Shown here in pieces: positions 55,783 to 63,654 of a DNA stretch of 64,000 nucleotides; positions within the stretch are counted from its first letter, which is position 1; the number at the start of each line of letters is the position of its first letter. The position numbers and the translations under genes are program-made. Below the pieces are notes generated by a model, which saw only the letters and a list, made by a program, of their open reading frames with translations, did no database searches and was not told the origin of the DNA. Source of the stretch: Acidaminococcus sp. (GTDB taxonomy: Bacteria; Bacillota; Negativicutes; Acidaminococcales; Acidaminococcaceae); assembly GCA_022482815.1 (NCBI GenBank), contig JAKVOM010000001.1, positions 1,488,001 to 1,552,000 on the forward strand, given 5' to 3'.

Positions 55783-57659
55783 TTGGAGATCATGCCTATA
55801 CACAACAAAAGGATCGCCGGAAAAGACGGCGCGTTGCCTTTCAGCTCGTCGTTCTCTCCTTTGTAGCCGCAGCAGTCATTTATGCCTTTTTCTTCCTGCA
55901 GTCTTACAGCCCATACAGTGAGGATGAAGTGAGTCCGACCCTGAGCACCGGATTCATTGCTATTTCCTACGGCGGTGTTGACCGGACGGGGCGGACCAAG
56001 GAGCTCATCGGGGAACCTCTCCTCAATGATCACCTGGCGGCTCTGCGTAAGGCAGGCTATGTGACGATTACCAATAAGGATGTCGAGGCCTATTACAATG
56101 AGGACAAGCCTCTTCCCAGAAAGGCCCTGTATCTCATGTTTGAGGACGGACGGCGTGATACAGCCATCTTTGCCCAGAAGAGCCTCGAAAAGTATAATTT
56201 TCATGCTACCATGTTTTCCTATGCGGAAAAACTTGAAGACAAGGATCCTAAATTCCTGAGCAAACGGGACATGAAATCCCTGCTGGATTCTTCGTTCTGG
56301 GACATGGGAAGCGACGGCTACCGGCTGCGTTTCATCAATGTTTATGACCGCTATCATAATTACCTGGGTGAACTTTCTCCTCTGCAGTTTTCTATGCTGC
56401 GTTCGAGCCTTGGACGCAACTATAACCATTATTTGATGGATTATCTGCGCGACAAGGACGGCCTCGCACGGGAAAGTTACCATCATATGGTAAGCCGCAT
56501 CGACTACGATTATGAAAATCTTCGTGACATCTATCAGCGTGAACTGGGCTTTGTACCGCAGGCTTATGCCATTATGCACGCCAATACGACCCAGTTCGGG
56601 AACTCCGATGATGTGAGTGCCGTCAATGAAAAGTGGATTCGCCGGCTCTTTACCATCAATTTTAACCGGGAAGGATCCTCCTTTAATGCACATAACAGCA
56701 GTCCTTACGACCTGACCCGTATGGAACCGGGCACCCATTGGCCGGTAAACCATCTGCTTATGCGCATCGCTGCGGATACGAAGAACATGGGAAAGATTCC
56801 TTTTGAAAAGGGGGATGCCAAAAGGCAGGAAGCATGGAAACTTCACTCGGGCGCTTCGGAAATCACGGGCAATTCCCTGATTCTCACGACTGTTCCCTAC
56901 GGAACGGCTCTCACCGAACTCACGGGCAGCAAGGCTTACCAGAACTTTACTCTTTCGACTCGCCTGACGGGGAATACCTTTGGGCGGCAGCAGATTTACC
57001 TGCGGGCCGGTAAAGACCTCAAGCGCTGCCTCATTGTGGAGCTGAGCGGAGGTCGGCTCATCGTGACGGAACGGCGCCATGGAAAGGATACGGAACTGCT
57101 GCGGGAAAATATTGATGCGCTCCTGGGCAAAAAGATTCCTTCCGTCGAGGAAGCTAAGCGCGATGCCGAGGTGCGTGACTATGAATCGCTGGCACGTTAT
57201 GCGCCGACGAGGAAGCAGGCGGCCTTCTACGCACAGAAGGCTGTGGAAAGAAAAGCGGAAAATGCCCGCACTGTAGAGGAAGGGGCGGCTCCTTATGAGC
57301 GCCGGATTGACCGTAACGAATGGGAAAGTCATGATCTCGTGCTGTCCCTCAAAGATGAAAACCTGACCATTACCCTTGACGGGAATACGCTTGAACCGCT
57401 GACTACTTTGGTTCTTGAACCGGGAAGCCTCTATCTGGGAGCAGACATGGGGAAAAACGAAAGCTGGAGCCAGAAGAATTTGTCGGAGAGCGTTTATGAC
57501 GGTACTTTTGAGAACCTTGAAATCAGGTCTCAGACGGGGCGCGCCCTCAAGGACGAACAGCTGCTGTACTCCTTGAAACTCACGGGCTTTGACCGTGTCC
57601 GCTATGAAGTGCAGGAACGCTGGGAGGACATCCTGAACTGGTTCCTGCGCTATATCTAA
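55779..57659 (+). CDS. membrane-anchored NodB-like pseudo-deacetylase with C-terminal LamG/jelly-roll-like domain
   Basis: 626 residues. A basic N-terminus and one membrane segment (about 20-41) are followed by a periplasmic NodB-like domain of the PgaB type (about 55-330): the metal-site motif is FEDG (121-124) and the HxxxH site reads GSDGYRL (177-183), so histidine ligands are missing. A second region (about 350-600) has alternating strands such as NFTLSTRLTG, QQIYLRAG, DLVLSLKDENLTITLDGNTL and SLYLGADMG, as in concanavalin-like sugar-binding folds. The ATGA overlap with the synthase gene implies close coupling. Probably a polymer-binding partner in the periplasm; function unknown. Confidence 0.65.
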   Translation: MIGDHAYTQQKDRRKRRRVAFQLVVLSFVAAAVIYAFFFLQSYSPYSEDEVSPTLSTGFIAISYGGVDRTGRTKELIGEPLLNDHLAALRKAGYVTITNKDVEAYYNEDKPLPRKALYLMFEDGRRDTAIFAQKSLEKYNFHATMFSYAEKLEDKDPKFLSKRDMKSLLDSSFWDMGSDGYRLRFINVYDRYHNYLGELSPLQFSMLRSSLGRNYNHYLMDYLRDKDGLARESYHHMVSRIDYDYENLRDIYQRELGFVPQAYAIMHANTTQFGNSDDVSAVNEKWIRRLFTINFNREGSSFNAHNSSPYDLTRMEPGTHWPVNHLLMRIAADTKNMGKIPFEKGDAKRQEAWKLHSGASEITGNSLILTTVPYGTALTELTGSKAYQNFTLSTRLTGNTFGRQQIYLRAGKDLKRCLIVELSGGRLIVTERRHGKDTELLRENIDALLGKKIPSVEEAKRDAEVRDYESLARYAPTRKQAAFYAQKAVERKAENARTVEEGAAPYERRIDRNEWESHDLVLSLKDENLTITLDGNTLEPLTTLVLEPGSLYLGADMGKNESWSQKNLSESVYDGTFENLEIRSQTGRALKDEQLLYSLKLTGFDRVRYEVQERWEDILNWFLRYI

Positions 57660-57681
57660 TGAGAAAGGGGAGATCATCCCT

Positions 57682-58707
57682 ATGATCAAATCTTTTCGGC
57701 CAAGATGGATTCCCATGCTGGCCGTCATCGCGGCTATCAGCCTCATCGGACCGACCCGGGAGGGCATCAGTGCCAACTTGTCGCTGTCGGCCTGGATTAC
57801 GTACTGGGACAGTGCCCGGGGCAGGGAAGAAGCACAAGACCTGAAAGACCGTTTTGAGGATCTGTCCTATTTTGCTGCTTATTTTAATGACGAGGGAGAG
57901 CTGATTTTCCCTGAATCGCTTACCAAAAGCAAAGTGAGCAGGAAACGCGCGTATCTTACCATCGTAAACGACGTCGTGCCTCGCAAGGGAGAGCCGCGCC
58001 TCAAAGATACGGAATTTCTTGTTCCGCTCCTTACTACGAGAACCGGGCGGGAACGTCATGCCGAAAAAATCCTGAACCTTGCGGAGAAAAAGGACTTTAC
58101 CGGAGTGGAAATTGACTACGAGAATATCTGGAAAAAAGGAGACGCGCGTCTGCAGGAAAAGTTCCTGTCCTTCCTCACAATCCTGGAAGAAAAGGCGAAA
58201 GCGCGTCATATCAAAGTCCGCGCTATTCTGGAACCTTCCGTTCCCTTTAGTGATACATTTCCGCAAGGCATCGAATATGTTGTGATGGCCTATAACCTTT
58301 ACGGACCTCATAGTGGGCCCGGGCCCAAGGCTGATCTTGCTTTTATCCGCAAGACGTGCCGGAAGATGGACGTCCTGAAAGGAGATACGGCTCTTGCCTT
58401 TTCTGTCGGGGGAGCCGTCTGGAAGGATGGAAAAGAAGGCCGCTTTATTACGCAGCAAGAGGCCATGGCCCTTAGCAAAAATCATGGCGTGACGCCTGAG
58501 CGCGATGCAGCAAGCGGTGCCCTTTCCTTTACCTATGAGGAGGACGGGCACACCATGACTGTGTGGTATGCCGATGCATCTACATTAAACGCCTGGATCA
58601 AGGAAGCTATGAATGCAGGCTACCCGCACATCTTTCTCTGGGCCCTTGGCGGCAACGAAGATCTTTCTTCCCTGACACGGGGAAAGGTCGAGGAACTAAA
58701 GGAGTAA
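57682..58707 (+). CDS. GH18-like exported glycoside hydrolase
   Basis: A 341-residue protein with an N-terminal signal or anchor (RWIPMLAVIAAISLIGP) and a TIM barrel of the GH18/spore-peptidoglycan-hydrolase type: LSAWITYWDSARG at strand 1, AYLTIVND, the catalytic strand FTGVEIDYENIW (139-150), VVMAYNLYGPHSGPG and a C-terminal FLWALGGNED. In the DxxDxDxE signature, the two first acidic residues are T140 and E143, while D145 and the catalytic acid E147 are kept. It could cleave N-acetylhexosamine linkages of the polymer or peptidoglycan. ATG 57682 has an AAGGGGAGA site; follows the preceding gene by 22 bp. Confidence 0.75.
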   Translation: MIKSFRPRWIPMLAVIAAISLIGPTREGISANLSLSAWITYWDSARGREEAQDLKDRFEDLSYFAAYFNDEGELIFPESLTKSKVSRKRAYLTIVNDVVPRKGEPRLKDTEFLVPLLTTRTGRERHAEKILNLAEKKDFTGVEIDYENIWKKGDARLQEKFLSFLTILEEKAKARHIKVRAILEPSVPFSDTFPQGIEYVVMAYNLYGPHSGPGPKADLAFIRKTCRKMDVLKGDTALAFSVGGAVWKDGKEGRFITQQEAMALSKNHGVTPERDAASGALSFTYEEDGHTMTVWYADASTLNAWIKEAMNAGYPHIFLWALGGNEDLSSLTRGKVEELKE

Positions 58708-58711
58708 CACT

Positions 58712-60367
58712 ATGAAAAAAATTGTGCTCTTGGTTCTTTTCTGTGCCTTCTTTGCTTTTTTGCCTCAAAGTGAAGCCGGAAAAGCCATGAACATCATCCC
58801 TACGACCAAAAAAGCGGTTGTTTTCACTTTCGGAGGGCTCAGAAATCCGCAGACGGTGGAAGACGTGCTGGAACGTATGGAGAAGGAAAAGATTCGCGGC
58901 ACTTTTTTTGTTACGGAGCGGGAACTTCGGGAAAATTCGGCCACGATTCATAATATCGTAAACCATGGCCAGGAAATTGGTATCGGACTCCGCCCGGGTG
59001 ATACGCCTACAAAGGATGCCATCAGAAAGCAGATTGAGCGGATCAGGCAGCGCCTGTCCCGCGAGTATGGCGTGAATCCGACCGTGGTGCGTCAGATGTA
59101 TGGCGCTGAGAATGAGGCTGTTTCGAGCGTCCTCGATGAACTGCACCTTCCCCTCATCGGGCAGACCCGCAACGTGGTGCTCACGAGACTTAAGGACGCT
59201 AACACATCCGATGACATTATGAACGCCATTTTTAAGAAATGGGACTTTTCTCTCGGACGGGGGCAGATTATGTATTTCCGTCTGGATTTTCTAAAGAATC
59301 CTGCCCTTATCGGGGAAGTCATGACACGGATTCATAAGGAAAAAGTCGATGCCAATACGTACCGGACCTTCCGTGACCAGCCGGAGACCAATCCGAAAAA
59401 CGATTCCGCTTATGCGATCCTTTCCGTCGGGGATGTTCTTGCAGACAAGGCTAAGCTTTGGGAATATCCAGTTCCTATGGAGAAAGTTCCGACAAAGCTT
59501 CAGCCTGACACCATCGCCTATCCGGTGGATGACAGCAACTTTTCAAAAGTTTTCCTGTCCCATTACATCGGGGCACCTGAAGTCGATGAAGAAGACCGTA
59601 TGTACGGGCTCGACCAGGACGTCATTCGCAAGGCCGATAAGGGCGGTGTTGTAAAGACTGCGCCGGATCGGATGATTTTTCTGACCTTTGATGACTGGGG
59701 CACGGATAATACCATCAATAAGCTGCTCTACGTGCTCCGCAAGCACAATGCTACGGGAACGTTCTTTATCATTACGCGGTACATGCCGAGCAATCCTAAT
59801 CTTCTCCGTGCCATTGCCGAAGAAGGCAATACGATTGGAAGCCATACGGACCGTCATGGTGCCATGGCTATTCGGAATAAGAAAGGACATATTGAGGAAA
59901 GCGAGACGCCCGAAGCCTATTCTGAAAATGTGAAGACTGCTTACAGAAAGTTGGCAGAGACGGTCGGCGATGTAGAAGTGAATGGCCATTACAGCCTTTC
60001 CCGCCTTTTCAGACCGCCTACGCTTACAATCAGTGAAAATGGGGCAAAAGCTCTCTTTAACGCGGGATATACATTCCTCGTGTCGGGCTATGAAAGTACG
60101 GAAGACTATGCAGCGCATAATCTTGCGCAGCTCGTCGGAGCCATTAAAGCCGGCATCTATACGCCGGAACATCGGGTGCGCACGGGGTCCATCATTATTA
60201 TGCACATGAGTGCTTCGGCCAAATTCACGCCGGAAGCCCTCGATATCGTCCTTACGCAGAACGAACTCCTACGGGATGATGATCCCCGTAAATTTACGGT
60301 CGGCCGTCTGACAGATTATTTGATAGATGGATATGATCAAAGGGCGGAGCAGAAAAATAGCAGATAG
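58712..60367 (+). CDS. two-domain NodB polysaccharide deacetylase (first domain degenerate, second intact)
   Basis: A 551-residue exported protein with a signal peptide (about 1-22). The first NodB-like domain (about 30-240) has TFGG (39-42) in place of TFDD and no HxxxH motif. The second (about 315-545) is intact: TFDDWG (325-330), GSHTDRH (376-382) with H378 and H382, RPPTLT and IIIMHMS. It is expected to remove N-acetyl groups from an aminosugar polymer in the periplasm with a divalent metal. AAGGAG precedes ATG 58712, 4 bp after the GH18-like gene. Last gene of the operon; no strong terminator is seen before the IS1182 element. Confidence 0.85.
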   Translation: MKKIVLLVLFCAFFAFLPQSEAGKAMNIIPTTKKAVVFTFGGLRNPQTVEDVLERMEKEKIRGTFFVTERELRENSATIHNIVNHGQEIGIGLRPGDTPTKDAIRKQIERIRQRLSREYGVNPTVVRQMYGAENEAVSSVLDELHLPLIGQTRNVVLTRLKDANTSDDIMNAIFKKWDFSLGRGQIMYFRLDFLKNPALIGEVMTRIHKEKVDANTYRTFRDQPETNPKNDSAYAILSVGDVLADKAKLWEYPVPMEKVPTKLQPDTIAYPVDDSNFSKVFLSHYIGAPEVDEEDRMYGLDQDVIRKADKGGVVKTAPDRMIFLTFDDWGTDNTINKLLYVLRKHNATGTFFIITRYMPSNPNLLRAIAEEGNTIGSHTDRHGAMAIRNKKGHIEESETPEAYSENVKTAYRKLAETVGDVEVNGHYSLSRLFRPPTLTISENGAKALFNAGYTFLVSGYESTEDYAAHNLAQLVGAIKAGIYTPEHRVRTGSIIIMHMSASAKFTPEALDIVLTQNELLRDDDPRKFTVGRLTDYLIDGYDQRAEQKNSR

Positions 60368-60527
60368 CTTCGCACAGTATGGCTTGCGGTTAAAACGAAA
60401 AAGAAAACCATTCCTGTATCAGTTCACTAAAAAGGGGCTGTCGCAAGTGACCGATTTTTAATCCCTGAAATAACTTGCTAAAGGCCCCAATTTGCCTTAC
60501 TTTTTAGTTGAATATGTTTTGAGATGA

Positions 60528-60585
60528 AAAAAGGGCGCACGAAATTAAGCAACTCTAAGTTGCTTTTTTTCGTGCGCTCTTTTTG
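60528..60585. terminator. bidirectional terminator inside IS1182, downstream of the transposase gene
   Basis: AAGGGCGCACGAAA and TTTCGTGCGCTCTT arms enclose a second stem AAGCAAC/GTTGCTT; A-run and T-run flank the arms. Confidence 0.85.
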
Positions 60586-60591
60586 TATCTT

Positions 60592-62220
60592 TTAGGCCTC
60601 TTTTTTCAGCGGATATAAGTGCAAATCCTCTTTGCCGTCTTGAACTTTGTGATGGACCTTCAGGACATTCCGTGCCATGGCACATATTCCCACTGTTACC
60701 AGGGCATTTCCTTTGCCTCGGGTTTCTAGTCTTCTGACGTTTAATGAATCCTTGAGATCCGCAAAGGCTCCTTCTGCCTGTATACTGCGGTTCATCCTCA
60801 GTTCCTTACCATATTCGGAAGTAATGTTCTTCAGGGATTCTGCCCTCAATGCAGCAAAATTCTTCGAGACCACTAATTTCTTGTTTCTTTTCTCCATGGG
60901 TGTCCTGCAATTGTTCCCATGGATGCACTGTTCCTTGTAGGGACAACCGCTGCAGTCCTTACATTCGTAATATGTTTTCTCTGACACATATCCTGACCGG
61001 TTCTTTACCTGGGTTACTTTACTGACTTTCAGCAGTCTCCTACCTTTACAGATATACATGTCTTGATCAGGCAAATATGTCATGTTTTCTGCTTTGCCGA
61101 TGTCGTTCTTATACTTTTTCCTCTTGCTTCTTTCATAATTGTTAGGCTTGATATATGAAGTATACTGATTCTTCTTCAGCCAGACCAAGTTCTCTTCGCT
61201 TTCATAGCCTGCATCGGCTACAATGTTTGCAAATTTCTGACCGAAGTGGGCTTCAAATCCTTCAAGAAAAGGAATGAGTGTCCGCATATCTGTTGGATGT
61301 GCACTCACATCTGCAAACAAGGTAAAACCGGAATTGTTGGCATATTGGACATTGTATCCCGGCTTTAAGGCGCCATTAAGCATGGCGTCTTCTTTCATCC
61401 TCATAAAGGTAGCATCCGGGTCTGTTTTGGCAAAGCTGTTCCGTTCCCCACAGATGTGAAGCTGCTTCGTATACACCTTAAGCCGTTTGAGATAGTTAGC
61501 TAAAATCTCATAGTACTTCTGTAGAATGGTCTTTCTTTTCCCACATCCGTGAACAAACTCGATCCCTTCAGCCCGCTTTATGACAAGCAGTTTTTTTAGG
61601 AGCTTCTTTAAATGACGGATGTGGAAAGTGTTTCCGTAACAGACCTTGATTCCGAAACGTTCCTCGATTTCGGGAACCAGTTGCTCCAGTTTCTCTATGA
61701 GTTTGTTCTGGCTGCCTAAGACTCTGTTTTTCCAAACAAATTTGTATTTGTTTGCCACAGATTCAATTTTTGTCCCATCGATGAACAGGCTATCCAGCGT
61801 GATGAAACCGCGAGCCAGCAGCCATTTATCCATCTGAATCATGAGCTCCTTGATACATGGTTTTAGATGGAGGGAACAAAATCTTGCAATGGTTGCATTA
61901 TCCGGAGCTTTTTTCCCATCTAAGAGGAACATGAAATGAGTGTCTCTTTTACAGGATTGCTCTATCTTACGCGAACCACGAATTCCTTCCATACATGCAT
62001 AAATGACGATCTCCAGCAGCTGAATTGGTGACGTTAATTTATTCTCGACATGAGAATACGTGTCATACAATGCCTTTACATCCATCCCTTCTACCATGGC
62101 ACGCACCAAGCGAACAGGATCGTCATTAGGGATTTGTACTTCAAAATTTAGAGGAAGAAAAAGTTGATAAGAACTGCCAATTTTTGTATAATCCTTTTGT
62201 GTAGGTTTGTTTTTTGGCAT
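60592..62220 (-). CDS. IS1182-family transposase
   Basis: 542 residues. The N-terminal part (KPTQKDYTKIGSSYQLFLPLNFEVQIPNDDPVRLV) and the DUF772-type segment with NATIARFC precede an IS4/IS5-like DDE core: LFIDGTKIESVANKYKF, IVADAGYESEENLVWLK, and RSIQAEGAFADLKDSLNVRRLETRGK holding the final acidic residue. A cysteine set (CKDCSGCPYKEQCIHGNNC) is typical of the family. Full length and uninterrupted. Transcribed toward the exopolysaccharide operon, but a strong terminator stands between. Confidence 0.93.
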   Translation of the reverse strand: MPKNKPTQKDYTKIGSSYQLFLPLNFEVQIPNDDPVRLVRAMVEGMDVKALYDTYSHVENKLTSPIQLLEIVIYACMEGIRGSRKIEQSCKRDTHFMFLLDGKKAPDNATIARFCSLHLKPCIKELMIQMDKWLLARGFITLDSLFIDGTKIESVANKYKFVWKNRVLGSQNKLIEKLEQLVPEIEERFGIKVCYGNTFHIRHLKKLLKKLLVIKRAEGIEFVHGCGKRKTILQKYYEILANYLKRLKVYTKQLHICGERNSFAKTDPDATFMRMKEDAMLNGALKPGYNVQYANNSGFTLFADVSAHPTDMRTLIPFLEGFEAHFGQKFANIVADAGYESEENLVWLKKNQYTSYIKPNNYERSKRKKYKNDIGKAENMTYLPDQDMYICKGRRLLKVSKVTQVKNRSGYVSEKTYYECKDCSGCPYKEQCIHGNNCRTPMEKRNKKLVVSKNFAALRAESLKNITSEYGKELRMNRSIQAEGAFADLKDSLNVRRLETRGKGNALVTVGICAMARNVLKVHHKVQDGKEDLHLYPLKKEA

Positions 62221-62235
62221 ATTTAAATTCTACAC

Positions 62236-62270
62236 CAAGGCGCGGTCTCATTCAATGAGGCCGCGCCTTG
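62236..62270. other. hairpin just upstream of the IS1182 transposase start
   Basis: CAAGGCGCGGTCTCATT and AATGAGGCCGCGCCTTG, 16 pairs with one mismatch. On the transposase strand it lies 16 bp before the start codon, where it could block impinging transcription or translation. Confidence 0.6.
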
Positions 62271-62322
62271 CTTTTACCTTGTTTTTGATACAAAAGGGGC
62301 CGTCGCAAAATGCGACAGCCCC

Positions 62323-62545
62323 TTTACGCTGGTCGTCGGTCGCTGGCCGCGGGTCGCTCGTGGAAGAAAAATTGCGAGGGCATTTTTCTACGAACTTATA
62401 AAAATAAAACTTAAAAATTAGGTTAAGTGCTAAATTTCAGGTTTTATATCATATCTTATTTGAATCAAAAGCTTTAACACTCTGCTGCGGGCTAGGCTAA
62501 ATGCCATATGCTAAAAGCCAAAAGCGCTTTTTATTTTTTCACAGC
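62323..62545 (+). repeat. dispersed repeat R1, copy B (longest uninterrupted)
   Basis: TTTACGCTGGTCGTCGGTCG, TCGCTGGCCGCGGGTCGC, GTGGAAGAAAAATTGC, GGGCATTTTTCTACGAA, ATAAAAATAAAACTT, GGTTAAGTGCTAAATTTCAG and GCCATATGCTAAAAGCC in this order. It shows what the copy at 9158-10798 looked like before the ISL3 insertion. Confidence 0.78.
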
Positions 62546-62584
62546 TCCTTTTGCATATCATCACTTATTTGGTTGGAAAGCCTT

Positions 62585-62619
62585 AAAACTCAAAACTCAA
62601 AACTCAAAACTCAAAACTC
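62585..62619 (+). repeat. heptamer tandem repeat AAAACTC x5
   Basis: Five exact AAAACTC units; the last overlaps the stop codon of the LysR gene (minus strand). The number of units could vary between strains by slippage. Confidence 0.9.
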
Positions 62620-63532
62620 ATAATTTTTCCCCAGTCTCCGCTTCCTCTTCTGCGGCAAAATGGGCACGGACGATATCCTCGAAACACTGTATGACGGGAT
62701 TGTCTTCGGCTTCTTTGCGGCGGACCAGAATGGCTGTCATTTCTTTTTGCTCCATCTCAACAGGTATCTCCTTCATCGTGCCTTCCTGCAGCTCACGGTG
62801 TACGACAAATTCCGGGAGAAAGGCAATGCCAATGTTGCTTAAGATGCACTGTTTGATGGCTTCGAGGCTCCATACGTCCATTTCCTGGGCGAGGGTGATG
62901 CATTTTTCCCGCAGATAACTGTGGAAGAAGGTCAGATACAGGGCCCGGGCATCGTTCAAAAGCAAACAGAGCGGCTTTGTCTGGTTTGGCGTGATAAAAT
63001 CACTGTCCTCTTCCGAGAGTTTGGGGGAGGCAACGAGCACGAGCGGATACTTGCGCAGCGGCTGGACAGAAAAGGATGGCGGATAATTCCCGACACCGTA
63101 GTGCAGCGCGACATCCGCCTGCCCCAGACGCATTTTGTCGTAAATGGAAAAGCAGTTTTCTACTTGCAGGGAAAGCCGCACAGCAGGGGCCTTTTTGCGA
63201 AATTCTTCCAGAATCGGCTGCAAATGGTATGTTAATAACGACTCAGGAAGCAGGACGGTCAGACTACCAGTGAGTGCGTCTGACTGGCAAAAGGAGAGCA
63301 GTTTGTCGGAGGCAGCGAGAACATTTTCAATGTAAGGCTGGACAGATGCACCGACTGAGGAGAGCTGCTGCTGATGGCCGCGCCGCTCGAACAAGGGAAC
63401 ACCTAATTCTTTTTCCAATTGCTTCATCTGAAAGGTGACAGTGGAGGGAGCGTAGGACAGTGCCTGAGCTGCCTTTTGAAAGCTGCCCGTCCGTGTAATG
63501 GCCTGGAACGTACGCAGGTATTTAAGATCCAT
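62618..63532 (-). CDS. LysR-family transcriptional regulator
   Basis: A 304-residue regulator. Winged helix-turn-helix at the N-terminus (about 1-60; LRTFQAITRTGSFQKAAQALSYAPSTVTFQMKQLEKELGVPLFERRG) and a two-lobed effector-binding domain from about residue 90 (LTVLLPESLLTYHLQPILEEF, ADVALHYGVG, IGIAFLPEFVVHRELQEG). Divergent from a DUF2000 gene 122 bp away, the usual arrangement of a LysR protein with its target. The effector is unknown. The stop codon lies inside the AAAACTC repeat. Confidence 0.9.
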   Translation of the reverse strand: MDLKYLRTFQAITRTGSFQKAAQALSYAPSTVTFQMKQLEKELGVPLFERRGHQQQLSSVGASVQPYIENVLAASDKLLSFCQSDALTGSLTVLLPESLLTYHLQPILEEFRKKAPAVRLSLQVENCFSIYDKMRLGQADVALHYGVGNYPPSFSVQPLRKYPLVLVASPKLSEEDSDFITPNQTKPLCLLLNDARALYLTFFHSYLREKCITLAQEMDVWSLEAIKQCILSNIGIAFLPEFVVHRELQEGTMKEIPVEMEQKEMTAILVRRKEAEDNPVIQCFEDIVRAHFAAEEEAETGEKL

Positions 63533-63574
63533 GATATCCTCACCTTCTCAAATTTTATAATATTAAAGTTTAAA

Positions 63575-63598
63575 TGCAATATATTCAATTTGATTGCA
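63575..63598 (+). promoter_or_regulatory. candidate LysR operator in the divergent region
   Basis: Inverted repeat TGCAAT (63575-63580), 12-bp spacer, ATTGCA (63593-63598). It overlaps the -35 box of the DUF2000 promoter, a normal site for a LysR-type regulator. Confidence 0.45.
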
Positions 63599-63618
63599 AT
63601 ATTATTCTCCATTATAAT
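63590..63618 (+). promoter_or_regulatory. promoter of the DUF2000 gene
   Basis: TTGATT (63590-63595), 17-bp spacer, TATAAT (63613-63618), 37 bp before the start codon. Confidence 0.65.
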
Positions 63619-63654
63619 AACAGAGGTATCAACGGTTGACAAGGAGGTTTTGAA

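Larger units (their letters stand above)
60434..62322. mobile_element. IS1182-family insertion sequence, apparently complete
   Basis: 1889 bp bounded by 12-bp perfect inverted repeats, GGGGCTGTCGCA at 60434-60445 and its complement at 62311-62322. One intact minus-strand transposase gene lies inside. The right end also folds on itself (GGGGCCGTCGCA-AAA-TGCGACAGCCCC, 62296-62322). No clear target duplication was found. The right end abuts an R1 repeat copy. Confidence 0.85.
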
